Part shown: piece after piece, positions 47,037-59,699 of the stretch
Position numbering within the stretch: position 1 is the first letter of the stretch
How the letters are laid out: each line of letters starts with the position of its first letter
Source of the DNA: Nymphaea colorata
Lineage: Eukaryota > Streptophyta > Magnoliopsida > Nymphaeales > Nymphaeaceae
Reading direction: 5' to 3'
DNA length: 64,000 nt
NCBI RefSeq assembly: GCF_008831285.2
Contig: NC_045151.1
Location: 5,903,682-5,967,681, forward strand
Translations under genes and position numbers: made by a program
The notes under the pieces: model-generated
What the model was told of the DNA's origin: nothing
The model's input: only the letters and a program-made list of their open reading frames with translations
The model's database searches: none

Positions 47037-47563
47037 GTAGGAGTTCCCGTTGATTTCTTTCTCTTTGTCTCAATTTTTCGTAATTCTAGTGCTAATATCT
47101 TGTGAGAGTTCGATTCTTTTTGCCTTTCAAATGTTTGTTATGTTTACTTGTTTGGTTATCTGTTCGCAGGTTTTGGATTCTTTCTTTTTCCTTCCCTTGA
47201 TTTTGTTCATCGTGGTTTTTGTTCTAATGATTACGAGTTCTCCGGCATTGTTGCTAGATTTTTCTTTTTCTTTTTTCTGGTTTCTCGACGAGTTTCTTTC
47301 ATTTTCAATTCGATTCTCTTGCCAACGTGGTTCTTGTCGTGACTTTCTCCGAGTTATTCGTAATTCATCGAAGTTCAGTGTGAATATGAAGATCCTTCCT
47401 CCTTTTTTTTTTCTCTGACCATTTTTGGGAAGTTAATCCGCTTTCTTAGGATAGTATAATTCAATGCTAGTTATTGTTGTAGAGATTTCTCTTTTCCCCT
47501 TTATTTCTGGAAGCATCTGCCGCTAACCGTCTTTCTTTTTGTGTGGCATTTCTTTAGCAGCAG

Positions 47564-50500
47564 ATGGAACATGGAGAAACCATGCGTTCACATTCCCAAT
47601 TTATAACAAGCGATGGTCATTCAACCATGCCGAATGCAACGGATGAGCCTCCCATTGAAAATTCTGGTCCTGACCATATAATCATACCTGAGGTATCCTC
47701 TTCGTGCTCACAAGTTCTAGCACGTGGGAAGTTTTGTTGGCAATCTGTAGGTTCAAACTTGGATCCAAGTCCAACCTAGTCTGTAACTGGATCACTTGCT
47801 TGAGATTAGGTCTTGACTAACGCTAAATGGTAATGAACTGAAAGAAGCAAATATTAGTATATGATACGTTGCTTGCTTACATGGTTGCTTAGGTTGCCCG
47901 GCTACCTTTGTTGCGCTAGTAGATGGCCGATTCTGTTCTGCATGTTGGCATGGGTCTCCCCCTAGCTCTCGTCTTTAAGACAACTTTTCAATGCCCAGGT
48001 CGCCAACTAGGTGAGAATCGATCATGTTTCTCACTGCTTTTGTGAAAAAGCAAACTGTCAAGGAGCCTCTTTAATATTCGTCTATGTCACATGGGTGTGG
48101 GTACGGTACAGGTTCGGGTATGGCAGTGCGGGTTCAGACACATCTATTTTGAAAATTGTGGGTACATGGATACGACAAATTTTATATTCTCAAAAATGAT
48201 AAAATGAAAAAAAACATTAATAGTTCACACTTATAATCTCATAAGAAAGTCTCAAACAAAACACAAACAAAACATTGTTTATCATAAGAACACTATTATT
48301 ATCGTCATTCTAGTCAATGCACAACTCGTCCTCCTCTTCTTCCACATTAGAAGTTGTTCATGAAATAGAAGGTTCTTCGAATCTTGAATTAATAGCTTCA
48401 AGTTCGTTGTCTTCTTCTTAGTTAAAGTTCTCAACATTCACATTCCAATTTTTAGTTTTTCCTTCCCTATAAGACAAAAAAAATTGTAATTATTATCGAA
48501 TAAGAAGAGAAACATTTAAATCAATAAATCATATACTTATTTACCTATATTCTTCTTTGTTTCGTGAAAGAAGCCGAAGGTTAGAAATGCACATAAACCA
48601 GACCTTCTGAACGTTTGCTTGTGAGATTATTCCGTTGTATATTGTGGATTTGTGAATATGTACTCCAATTTCTCTCACAGCATGAACATGTAGCAGGTTG
48701 AACTAGCAATCTAAAAGCAAGGTATTGAAGAGTATGATAAGCATGTTCATGTTTAATCCACCAAGATGTAGGTGGATAATCATCTTTATCTATAGTTGCA
48801 CAAAGATCTTCTCCAATTTCTGTAGAAAACTTTGCAAATTCATTGTGAGCTTAGTGATTATGATGTAGATCAATAAAAATCCTATTAAGACATGCCAATC
48901 TGTTTTTTGATAATTCTGGATCCTTATGTGGTGGGGTTCTTCCAACACCTTGTGCAAGCCACTTTTGCCCATAATATTTAAGATTCAATGAATGTGCCAT
49001 GCATTGAAGAGGAGTGCTGCTTTTATCCCATCATGCAATCAATATTTTATGCACATGATAAAAAAATGTTGAATCTTCAAGTGCAATATTTTTTTTCTCA
49101 TGCTTAAAAATAACCTCTTGGGTTTTTTCAATCACAGTGTCCCACATCTCATAAACACAATGCAATGTTGAAATATCACAATCAGGAACTCTCAACATCT
49201 CCCAAATAGGCTTGTGAATGAAAGAAAATAAAAGATTCTATCCCACTACTTGTCATCAATAATCAATCTTTTGATTGTTTGAGCTTTGTCATCATCATCA
49301 GCATGATAGAAATTCCAATTATCATCAGTCACCATATTGATCAATGCACTTTTAACCCTTTTCATCATTTGGACCATAATGATTAAAGATGCAAAATGTG
49401 TCTCTGCAACTCTTAACAATTTTAGATCAGAATGCTTGTTATAAATGGAAAATGCATGTTGATGATTTACTATGAAATTTCTGATGTTCCTCACATCCTT
49501 TTCCAAGGCTTCAATCCATGAACATAATTCATAAGCATGAGGATCTTGCTCTTTACTTGGTGGATTGCATATACTCTTTAGTGCTAAATTTAAAGTAAAC
49601 TATGGATTGCACACAGAGTCCAAAAGATATGAAGGTAATCATGTTCTATGGCAATCCCAGCTATTCTACATACAGGTGCATTGTCTGTAATTATTTGAAC
49701 AACCTTATGTTCCCATTTCTTCAATTATTTCCATGAACAATCCTTTCAAATACTCAACACTTTTGTATTCATAGATGCATCTATCACTTTCAAGAAAATT
49801 GGTCCATTTGTTGAAGTTGCAATAAAATTAATAAGAGGGCACCTTTGCAAATCTGTCCAGCCCTCAGAAACAATAGAAACTCCATGTTGCTTCCAAGTTA
49901 ACTTTTGATACTCTAATAATTTGTTCACTCGAGTCTTTTGTTGTTCTAGTAGTGCAGTGTGAAGTCTTTTAGAACTAGGGGGAACATACCTACACAAGTT
50001 ACAATTTGCAATATATGTAGCTAAACCTCTCCAATATGAACTTCTAGCTATATTAAATGGTATGCAATTAGTATAGAAAAATGTCGCCACTTTTAGATCT
50101 AATTCTTGCCGTCTTTGTAAACTAAATGACTCCTTATTTGATTTTTGGGCAGCATCATCAACTTTTCTTTTCTTTTGGATCATCCTTAACATCATCATGT
50201 AAAATTGAAGCAATGTCAATAAAACTGGATGATGCCATGCTTTTTTTTTTCCTCAAAGAGTTCCTGTTCTTTCTTCAATTGATCTAAAGATTCTAAACTC
50301 TCATTTGTGATATCTTTACATACTTGAATTCCCTATGCCTTGATTTTTAACAAATGCGCTTTCACTCTTGTATATGATCCATTGAACTCTTTCCCACAAA
50401 AGAACAAACAAAAACAACATTTTCACCACCTTGAGGAGCTTTCCTTTTTTTTTTCTATGTATGACCATAATGGTTGGTCTTCATGTGCAGTTGATGTAGC

Positions 50501-53500
50501 TGATCCACAACTTGAACTTGTAGTAGGTTGAGAGACTCATTTTCCTTTGTTCGCCATACTACATTAAAATACATCCGAAGAAGAATGACAGATAAAATAC
50601 TAGAAAAACTTGAAGAAATAACACATCATGAAGATTTGACAGAAAATTATACAAATGAAAGATTGATAGTTGATGAAAAACTTTTTGAAAAAGATGCAAA
50701 ACAAAAAGCATATAATGAATAGAAAATTGAAGGAATAAGACAATACACAATAATAAGAATATGTCAAGCATTTAGGCTTCGCCTAAGCTTGGCTGATCAA
50801 CACTCGGTAGCGACAATTTGGTTGATGAAGATTGAAGATGATCTTCAACACCCGACATATAGTTAGCACAACAACAAATAAATGGCAGGCGCGGTGACAG
50901 ATAGGCAGCCAAAATAGCCAGCAACAGATAAACATTAAACATGTAAAATCAAACAAAATATGAAAAAATAGAAAGATCGATGGTTTTACTGTTCAATCTT
51001 AAAAAAAGAACATCCCCAAATAAAAAAAAACCCCAACTCAAGAAAAACTTACCTGGCTACCACCTGACACCACTGGACGTTGCCGTGGATCGACCGACGT
51101 CGTTGTCGCCGTCAGTCATCGTTGCGGTAGAACTCTATTGTAAAAAATGCAGGTGAGTCGAGCTCTGCTGTAGAGCTTGACTTCTGTTCGTGAATAAAAA
51201 CAAACAAATTTTATGGTTTGGATTGGGTCTAACCCTGACCCGATCCAACCCATACCCAAAGCTCGGCCGTACCCACTTCCGCGTACTCGCATACCAGAGC
51301 AGGTACGTGGGGCAATTCCACGTACCCGTGTCACATAGATATTGGTACATTAGGGCATATGTACCAAATGATCCATGTTAATTTTGTTATGCAAATAGGG
51401 ATGATGTTTACATAATCTGTGAAGACAAACGTATGAGGTATGCATGAATAGGATCTTGTTTATGTCTGTCTGCATTCAAAGGCACAAATTCATTATGCCT
51501 TGTACATTTGGAATCTGCTACTTGATGCACGATGTAGATGGAATTATTTTTACAATTCGCTGCATCCACATGGATCCAATTGTATTTCATTGGGATCTTT
51601 TTGTGGATCTTTAGTTTGTAACTGAATGTGAGATCTAAAGAACTTTACATTGAATTAAGAATTTAATTTATTTCAATACTTTTAGTTTTGTCAAATAGGT
51701 AGATAAGTAGTTTATGTAGTTATCATTTGAGAATGTTTATTGAAGCAGAAGTTTATTATTTATGGAATTCTTATCTTTAAATACATAAGGAATTTGGTGT
51801 TTGAAGTCAGTCCATATCTGGATGATTTATGAGTCCTTTATCTCCTTTAAATTTATTGGCTTTTATTTAATTTTTTTTATTTCCAGTTTTTCTGTTATTT
51901 CCTGCTTTCTTTTTGATGTATCTCATTATTTTCTGATTTATTCCCCTCTTCCTGGATAATCTTACTTTCACTTTGTAGGAGATAGCTTTTCTCTGTGAGT
52001 CCTTCAAAGGATTTTCATCACTGTGCACAAGAATGCACCTGATAGTTACTTTATCAGAGTGAATTTGAAGAACAAAGAGTTAAATTTTGCTTTAAGATTG
52101 AAAATAATGATGTACATCATCATATCCTGCAGAAAGCAAGCTGGAAGAACCTCTTTGCTTACACCGGTCCTGGATTTCTTGTTTCCATTGCTTATATTGA
52201 TCCTGGAAATTGTAAGGACATGTTAATTGAAGCAGACAATATTTTTATGCTTGAAAAATGATTCATATTCCTCTTCCCCTTCTGTTGAACTTGCAGTTGA
52301 AACTGATTTGCAGTCAGGAGCACAATACAAGTATGAGGTGTGCTATTTAGCCTTTATAAATGTGATGTTCAAAGTTCAAAGTATGGTGAAATGAGTGAAT
52401 GGAGATCATTTTAGTTGGTATTTTCTGGTTTTTCCATGTGTAACTTGGGAAGCATGTTTTTTGTGACCAAATGCTTCAGTTGCTTTGGATCATTCTCTTG
52501 GCATCCTGTGCAGCTTTTGTTATCCAATCTTTGGCAGCAAAGCTTGGTGTTGTAACAGGTACACACAACTTAATTCTTGTAAACCTTAGATGATAATCTT
52601 ATTGTGTGGTGTCCTGAATACATTATAAAAGGCTTATATCTCCATGTTGTAGGAAAGCATCTAGCCGAGCATTGTAGAGCGGAGTATCCAAAGAAACCAA
52701 ATTTTGTACTATGGGTGATTGCTGAAATTGCAATTGTAGCATGTGATATTCCAGAAGGTCCTTTTACCTCTTTAAGAAGATATGATTTTAATATGAAATT
52801 CTTCTTCTTCTTCTTCTTATGTTACATGTTTTGAAAGTTTGAGTTTATGAAGATGCAAAAATTAAACAGCACTCAACAATTTTGGTGTGTGGTTGTGCCT
52901 TCACATGTGTGTGGTCTGCAAACAGCATTTTGTTCTCACATCTATATTAAGAGAGTTGAAATTTTTACAAGAATTTAATAGAGCACTCGAATGCTGCCTT
53001 TGCCTTAATTTCTAAGAGTTGCATTGCAACTTTATTGAGAATTAGTGTCTGACAGTGTGATGCTATTTTCTCTATAATACGATTGGTGTTCATATTGTCA
53101 CAAGGTTTCACCGTTGCCCAGTCAAATTCCTTCTCGTTGTGGCACTTCCATTACACTAAAAGAGGTATTAAGATCCCTTCCACCTTTAAGCTAGCTGCCA
53201 GGCATTTGATTGCCTAGAAACTGCATACTTTGTTCCTGCTGAGCTAATCCCTTAGAACACCTTATTCACCATCATGCTTAATTCTTTCCTCAGTACTCTT
53301 TGAGGTATAAATTACTATTTGATGTTCTTATGTTTTTGTTCTGGTGGTGCTATGCTACAGACACTTAGCACATGTGTCTCAATGAAGCACCAGTATTTTT
53401 AAAGACATCTCCAAGACTGTAAACCAAAGCAAATACAGCTGCAAAACCTCTAGAAATCAGTCACTTGGGATGGCAAAACAAGACTCTCAAACATCCACAT

Positions 53501-56028
53501 AAGGAACACCCATGGCAGTAGTAAAAGACACTGTATTACTTGAAAAACTCCTCTTACAACCAGGCATAAAGCCCTAAAAAAACATGGGACAGAAGTCCCT
53601 TATTTATAGAGTAGCATAAGGAAGAAAGGTAGTGGAGCTATGCTCCAACGTCTAGAAAAATTAGTCGTTGGGGTCAGCGAACAGCTAGTTAACACAAAGA
53701 AAAAAAACATAAGGAGAAGAAGAAAAGTACAGAAAGGAAGAAAATAAAATAAAGACATAAAAACTCTATGCACACATACGTATATTTATATACAGACAAT
53801 TCATATATCAAACTTCCAAGAGTATATGACATATGATGGTAAATTATATATATGTGTACTTACATGAAATCTAAGTCCTAAATTCTAACAAAGACGTGAC
53901 AAGCAATGCGTTGTTAAATTTATCTATTTTCTTTCTATAATATTGATTAATTTCCTTTGTATTCAATGCCTTTTTTTATCTCTACTATTTTTCCAATGAG
54001 GACATCATATTTCACTTTCAACTTAGTTTTACAAATTGATGCTGTTAGCAGTACAATGATTTAAAATTGCTCTTAGTTTTGCTTGAGATACTGTACTTAT
54101 TTGTTGCTTTGGATTAAGAATCATGTATGTCATATGAGTGTGGCCATGTTCCCACTTTCTAATTTTTGGGAGCTATCTCATTGCACAAAGCATATCATGC
54201 ACTGTGTCCCAACTCTAATATTTGTATGAAGATGGCGTATATGGTTGGCATTTTATTTCCATAGAAAGGCTAGAAATTAAACTGTGAAAGCTAAAGCCTG
54301 CAAAGTGGAGAAGGAGAAAGAGTTATGTCGATGCAAAATCTGTCAAGCAATATTTACCACATACTTTAGAAAGGAAAGGATTAAGAAGACCAAACAGTCT
54401 GGTGAATCTTTCTATATTTCTACAATATGTCATATTAACAGTTAAGAGCAATAGAACAACACCATAATAATAGAAATCTCATATATTCTGTGATCATGCT
54501 TGTTTTCATTTGTTCAGTTATAGTTAAGAATTGCTTTCTTTATTATATGGCTAACTTTTTCTTTTTGAAACTTTCAAAATGTAAAATTGTCTAAATTCTC
54601 CTGCGGAGTTCAGTCATTGGAACTGCTTTTGCCTTGAACATGCTTTTCAATGTTCCGATCTGGTGTGGAGTCCTCTTTACTGGATTAAGTACTTTGGTCC
54701 TTCTTGCACTACAACAATATGGGGTACGTAATTCTGTCGCATTGGAATAAAAGTTGAAATTTTTAGTTTACTCCTAGGCATGGAAAAAAGGAAAGTGAAA
54801 AGCTTGATGAACTTAAACTTTTCCTACATCAATCATTTTGAACTTTTACAGGTAAGGAAACTTGAGTTTCTTATTGCTATCCTAGTATTGACAATCGCAG
54901 CTTGCTTCTTCATGGAACTTGGATATTCAAAGCCTAATGCTCATGAAGTTCTCGAAGGGCTATTTGTTCCCCAACTCAAAGGGAATGGTGCAACTGGTTT
55001 GGCAGTCTCTCTTCTTGGTGCCATGGTTATGCCGTAAGATTCTCATTTGCCATCAAGAATCTTATAGAAATTATATAGCATGCAATTCTATGAACTAACT
55101 TGTTCTTGAATTTTAGGCACAATTTGTTTCTCCATTCAGCTTTGGTGCTTTCAAGGAAAATTCCTCGTTCCATCCATGGAATCAAGGCAACATTTTCTCG
55201 TTTTTTCTTCTTTGCAATATTATCACAATTCTAATACACATGCAAAACAAGTTACATGTTTCTTATTTTTAAGAAAAGTTTATTTAGATTGTGCTAGTCT
55301 AGGTTGCTTTAGCTTGCCATTATATTGGTTTGATGCACAATAGCCTTTGTTGGTGTATAAATGGGACCTAGTAGACTGTCAAAATGTCAAGTAGCTTTAG
55401 TATTTTTATTTCTTATTCCCTTATCATTCAGCTTCTCTCTTAGACTAAGCCTGTTTTCTTGCAGGAGGCGTGCACATTCTACAACATAGAAAGTGGGTTT
55501 GCCTTGACTGTGGCTTTCCTTATAAATATATCAGTTATTTCTGTAAGTGGTGCTGTTTGCAATTCACCATATTTAAGCGCCGAGGATCAGAGGAATTGCG
55601 AAGACCTAGACCTAAACAAAGCTTCATTCTTGTTAAAGGCATGTATCTGAAGTGCATTATTGTGATCTTTTATAGACAAATCAGGTTTTGAGAGCAAGGA
55701 TGCTGCAGTGAACAAACTACTGGCTTATTGAGCATATTATGCTTTTAACTGATCCTATTATTTAATAGAATTATAGTGAAATCAAGGTAGTCAGTGACTT
55801 AGGCCGTGTTTGATAGCCTGAGATCTCAATCCTAGGCTGGATTTCAAGGCGAGATCCATGGTTTTAGCAAATGTTGGATCTCAAAACCAAGGATTTAAAA
55901 TCCTTGATGGGGGAGAAATCTACGATTTTGAGATCCAACAGCCCCCCGTTCTCTCGCGCAGGTCTGTGATCAGCTTGGGAAATTCTCGTGAGAAGCACAA
56001 CCGCCTCAACCACCCACACACACATATA

Positions 56029-56064
<36 letters not shown>

Positions 56065-56196
56065 AAGGATGATTAGAAGAAGAAGAAGAAAAATAACAAA
56101 GCTATGGCAGGACTAGACTCGACCATGACCTCATCGAGGATTTCAGACTCGATCAAGTCTGAAAACCTCGTTGTCAAGGGTTCTGGCTATAGCAAG

Positions 56197-56243
<47 letters not shown>

Positions 56244-56736
56244 TCATCGTCCTGTGGTCATCCATGGGTTCTCATGCCATGGTTTTGAGCTCGTTGTGGT
56301 TGGTGAGAGAGAACGCTTTGATACATCAAACAAGGTTTTTAAAAACCTTGGTTTTTAAGATTCGAGGATCTGAGATCCTTGGATCTTAAATGAGCCCCGG
56401 ATCCTATCAACACTACCTTAGGAAATGGGAGGAATATGAACAAATACTTGATCTAGTTCCATTGAATATGAGCTCCTTTTTGTTTATGTTTCTCTATTAT
56501 GAGTCATTGTCAAGTTACTCTGCTTTATCAAGTCTCCTACAGTAGTCCAAAATCCAATTTTTTTCCTTTAGTGTGAATCTTCTTTCATCTTTCATTCTCC
56601 TTTAACATGTTTGGTACAATTTTTTTTTCAGAATGTTCTGGGAAATTGGAGTTCAAAACTCTTTGCAGTTGCCTTGTTGGCATCTGGTCAGAGTTCAACA
56701 ATCACAGGAACATATGCTGGACAGTATGTCATGCAG
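47564..56736 (+). CDS. NRAMP: NRAMP-family divalent metal transporter, exons 1-10 (3' incomplete)
   Basis: Exons: 47564-47692, 52133-52211, 52297-52337, 52480-52558, 52653-52757, 54614-54723, 54852-55033, 55117-55186, 55465-55638, 56632-56736; 1,074 nt, 358 codons, all phases agree. A hydrophilic N-terminus is followed by [14 protein letters not shown], the metal-binding DPGN of helix 1, [39 protein letters not shown] with the helix-6 MPH motif, and [13 protein letters not shown], the family transport signature, at the end. Known: plant NRAMPs of about 510-550 residues move Fe, Mn and related ions with protons, often at the vacuole; this looks like the NRAMP2/3/4 group. About 150 C-terminal codons are missing and should lie past the nested Copia elements. 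Introns 8 and 9 appear to start with GC. No stop interrupts the exons, so the gene may be functional. Confidence 0.93.
47693..48073 (+). other. NRAMP intron 1, left of the hAT element
   Basis: Donor GAG|GTATCC. No other feature seen. Confidence 0.6.
48082..51338 (-). mobile_element. hAT DNA transposon (3.26 kb) in NRAMP intron 1
   Basis: Ends CTATGTCACATGGGTGTGG and, on the other strand, CTATGTGACACGGGTACG; flanked by ATATTCGT (48074-48081) and ATATTGGT (51339-51346), an 8-bp TSD with one mismatch. GGTACGGG-type repeats line both subterminal regions. The interior encodes a decayed hAT transposase on the minus strand. Confidence 0.85.
48600..50540 (-). pseudogene. hAT transposase, degenerate
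   Basis: Reading downwards: near 50460-50350 pieces of a BED zinc finger (VVFVCSF, then a shifted GKEF and H-x5-C-like residues). At 50219-49746 a 157-residue frame ends in the DUF659-type core [37 protein letters not shown]. At 49506-49246 there is [34 protein letters not shown] of the catalytic region. Around 48790-48640 come [16 protein letters not shown] and [13 protein letters not shown], the C-terminal hAT dimerisation domain. Several stops and frameshifts separate these parts, so it is inactive. Domain order is that of plant hAT transposases. Confidence 0.82.
51347..52132 (+). other. NRAMP intron 1, right of the hAT element
   Basis: AT-rich, ends in acceptor CCTGCAG. No other feature seen. 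Confidence 0.6.
52758..53412 (+). other. NRAMP intron 5, left part
   Basis: Donor GAAG|GTCCTT is weak but phase and homology require it. (TTC)n near 52800-52818. No other feature seen. Confidence 0.55.
53418..53890 (-). repeat. Solo Copia LTR (473 bp) in NRAMP intron 5
   Basis: On its own strand begins TGTTAGAATTTAGG and ends TTTACA; perfect TSD AAGAC at 53413-53417 and 53891-53895. TATAAATA on the minus strand at 53608-53601. No internal region remains, so it is a product of LTR recombination. It is unrelated in detail to the LTR at 13065 beyond the shared TGTTAGAAT start. Confidence 0.88.
53896..54613 (+). other. NRAMP intron 5, right part
   Basis: No feature recognised; acceptor GTTCAG at 54608-54613. 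Confidence 0.55.
55802..56417. mobile_element. Tourist-like MITE (PIF/Harbinger type) in NRAMP intron 9
   Basis: TSD TTA on both sides (55799-55801 and 56418-56420). Ends GGCCGTGTTTGATAG and, inverted, GGTAGTGTTGATAG. Terminal regions are rich in GAGATCTC, GGATCTCA and CAAGGTTTT palindromic phrases. It carries (GA)n at 56031-56062 and about 56198-56240. No transposase. TTA duplication and a GGCCGTGTTTG-like end are typical of PIF/Harbinger MITEs. Confidence 0.85.
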
Positions 56737-57478
56737 GTAAAATTCCACTATTCTATTTTTCAATGGGCTCATTGCTTGGCTTGACATGTTCACAGACTTT
56801 TTCAATCAGTTTCTTTTCAGCCAGCTTCTCTATATGCTGTAATTTTGGGACAAGCTGTGTATTGAATGTTACATGGTGTTCATATGTACTGACAAACTCT
56901 TAGATGAGACCTTTAAGACCTTTTTCTTAAAGGAAATGTTCGCCGTAAGTTGTCCTCACCAAGCTAAACAGACATTAATCTTATATTCTGTTTAAAAATT
57001 AAGACTGACATTCATCAGATTGTCATGGTAGGCCATTTGCAAAGATTACAAGTGACACCTGAGCTTTGCGCCTTTTGGCAGAGTCAGCTGAGTCATAATC
57101 TGGGATAACAGAGTTTTTATGTAGATAATGTCTGTTATGTATTAGACAAGGATACTATGTAAACTATGTACAGGTATTCTATCAAAAGTTCACTATTTTA
57201 CACAAAAGATATGAGTATATGGTATCATTCAGTAAATAGGTTACTAAAATTTGCATTATATATACATTAGAGCTGTCCCATGGACATGCCTGGAACAGTG
57301 CTACTCCATGTTGACATGGCTAGACACAGGTCCAAGACATGGCTTAAACATGATAGACTCATATTCTGTGTTTTGTGCTCTATTTTAGTATTTCTTGTTT
57401 GTTAATTTATATTTTATGAATATAAATAATAAATATGTCTATGTTTGCTTCGGTACGTGGAAGCGGGTATGTGGAAGC
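56737..57478 (+). other. Sequence after NRAMP exon 10, presumed intron 10
   Basis: Donor CAG|GTAAAA. No recognisable NRAMP exon before the Copia sequences begin. Confidence 0.5.
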
Positions 57479-57483
57479 TACTC

Positions 57484-57769
57484 TGTACGGGTTGGATCAG
57501 GTAACCATGAAAATTTTTCGTTTTTGTAGAAAGAGGAGAAAGGAAGGGAGAAGACAAATTTAACGTGGAAAACCCTCAACACGAGGGAAAAAACCACGGA
57601 GGAGGAAATCTGGTGCCCACAAGCAGCCAGATGTTCTCTCTCTATATTTTTTCATTCACACAGAAATTAGGGATTACAATGACTTAAGTAGAGTCCAACA
57701 GGAACACAAACTGGACCGGGTCCAGACCCAGATCCGGACAGAAAACCCATCCACTAATACATGTCAACA
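57484..57769 (-). repeat. LTR of Copia element A, copy 1
   Basis: 286 bp, TGTTGACATG..CCCGTACA on the minus strand, preceded on that strand by PPT GAGGGGGGAG. Confidence 0.75.
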
Positions 57770-58440
57770 CTCCCCCCTCAAGTTGGGCATACATATCAAA
57801 CATGCTCAAGTTGGATACATTTTTCTCAAAGAAGGTCAACTGCAAGGCTTTAGTCGGAAAATCTGCTGTCTGATCTTCGAACTCCATGTATGGTAGGACC
57901 AGTTCTTTAGCATCAATCCTCTCTCGGATGAAGTGAGGTTCAATCTCAACATGTTTGGTTCTGTCATGTAACACAGGGTTGTTGGCCAAGTTGATTGTTG
58001 GCTTGTTATCACAATACATCTTCATCGGCCCTTCAATCTTTATACCTATCAGTCAATAATACTTTCAACCACAATAGCTCAGAAACTCCCATAGCAACTG
58101 CTCTGTATTCAGCCTCTGCACTAGAGCAAGGGCAAACATCTTGTCTCTTACTCCTCCATACTATAAGATTCCCTCCCAGGTAAACACAGTAGCCTGAGGT
58201 GGACCTCCTAGTATCAACACAACCTGCCCAGTTAGAATACCCTTCAATTTCGAAAGGGCCTTGCCTAACATATAGTAGGCCCTTGTCGGGATTCCTCTTC
58301 AAGTAACACAAGATCCTGTCAACAGCCTTCAAGTGAACATCCATTGGAGCATGCATGAACTGACTCATCACATTCACAACAAAGGTAATATCAGGTTTAC
58401 TGAGAGTAAGATAGATCAACTTTCCAACCAGACGTTGATA
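57770..58440 (-). pseudogene. RNase H and RT end of Copia A, duplicate 1
   Basis: YQRLVGKLIYLTLSKPDI, HLKAVDRILCYLK, RRSTSGYCVYLGGNLIVWRSKRQ, SSAEAEYRAVAMG, then a frameshift before KMYCDNKPTINLANNP and HDRTKHVEIEPHF. The catalytic E of AEAEY is kept. RNase H would remove template RNA. Confidence 0.8.
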
Positions 58441-58443
58441 CTC

Positions 58444-58729
58444 TGTACGGGTTGGATCAGGTAACCATGAAAATTTTTCGTTTTTGTAGAAAGAGGAGAA
58501 AGGAAGGGAGAAGACAAATTTAACGTGGAAAACCCTCAACACGAGGGAAAAAACCACGGAGGAGGAAATCTGGTGCCCACAAGCAGCCAGATGTTCTCTC
58601 TCTATATTTTTTCATTCACACAGAAATTAGGGATTACAATGACTTAAGTAGAGTCCAACAGGAACACAAACTGGACCGGGTCCAGACCCAGATCCGGACA
58701 GAAAACCCATCCACTAATACATGTCAACA
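58444..58729 (-). repeat. LTR of Copia element A, copy 2
   Basis: Near-identical to copy 1, 960 bases away, followed on the minus strand directly by RT codons TEYQRLVGK. Confidence 0.75.
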
Positions 58730-59699
58730 CTCCCCCCTCAAGTTGGGCATACATATCAAACATGCCCAAGTTGGATACATTTTTCTCAAAGAAGGTCAAC
58801 TGCAAGGCTTTAGTCGGAAAATCTGCTGTCTGATCTTCGAACTCCATGTATGGTAGGACCAGTTCTTTAGCATCAATCCTCTCTCGGATGAAGTGAGGTT
58901 CAATCTCAACATGTTTGGTTCTGTCATGTAACACAGGGTTGTTGGCCAAGATGATTGCTGGCTTGTTATCACAATACATCTTCATCGGCCTTTCAATCTT
59001 TATACCTATCAGTCAATAATACTTTCAACCACAATAGCTCAGAAACTCCCATAGCAACTGCTCTGTATTCATCCTCTGCACTAGAGCGAGGGCAAACATC
59101 TTGTCTCTTACTCCTCCATACTATAAGATTCCCTCCCAGGTAAACACAGTAGCCTGAGGTGGACCTCCTAGTATCAACACAACCTGCCCAGTTAGAATAC
59201 CCTTCAATTTCGAAAGGGCCTTGCCTAACATATAGGAGGCCCTTGTCGGGATTCCTCTTCAAGTAACACAAGATCCTGTCAACAGCCTTCAAGTGAACAT
59301 CCATTGGAGCATGCATGAACTGACTCATCACATTCACAACAAAGGTAATATCAGGTTTACTGAGAGTAAGATAGATCAACTTTCCAACCAGACGTTGATA
59401 CCTTCCCTTAGCCTCTTCATAGAGAGGTTCTCCATCTCTAATACTGAGCTTGTGTCCAGCATCCGGAGGAGTAGAGGCAAGTCTACACCCCAGGTTTCCA
59501 GTCTCCTTTAGTAAATCTAAAGTGTACTTTCGTTGATTCAATACAAGGCTCGTGCAAAGACCTAGCAATTTCAATACCAAGAAAATATCTTAGCTTGTCA
59601 AGGTCCTTGAGATCAAACTTGACAGCCAATAACTCCTTTAATTTTGTTATTTCCTCTTTGTCATCGCCTGTAACAATCATATCATCAACATAAACTAAC
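58730..59699 (-). pseudogene. RT C-terminus and RNase H of Copia A, duplicate 2
   Basis: Starts at the Copia B insertion with LVYVDDMIVTGDD, the RT catalytic motif, then KDLDKLRYFLGIEIARS, LDLLKETG and the same RNase H as duplicate 1, here with SSAEDEYRAV (one residue changed). A frameshift falls after the LGIEIARS segment and another after LTDRYKD. Confidence 0.8.

Larger units (their letters stand above)
57479..59398 (-). repeat. 960-bp tandem duplication of RT/RNase H/PPT/LTR of a Copia element
   Basis: 57479-58438 recurs at 58439-59398; CTCTGTACGG is at 57481 and 58441 and every following line aligns at a 960-base offset with only a handful of substitutions. The junction joins the LTR end directly to RT sequence (minus strand). 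Confidence 0.93.
57484..59699 (-). mobile_element. Copia element A, 3' part, minus strand, in presumed NRAMP intron 10
   Basis: RT C-terminus, RNase H, PPT and LTR, the last three present twice. LTRs are 57484-57769 and 58444-58729 (TGTTGACATG to CCCGTACA on the minus strand). RT is cut at 59699 by Copia element B. Confidence 0.82.

Noticed and set aside
46699-47073. 124-residue minus-strand frame over the NRAMP 5' region
   Set aside because: Runs through (CT)n as RERERER and overlaps the inferred 5'-UTR exon on the other strand.
56104-56358. 84-residue frame with RERERE in the Tourist-like MITE
   Set aside because: (GA)n translation within a MITE.
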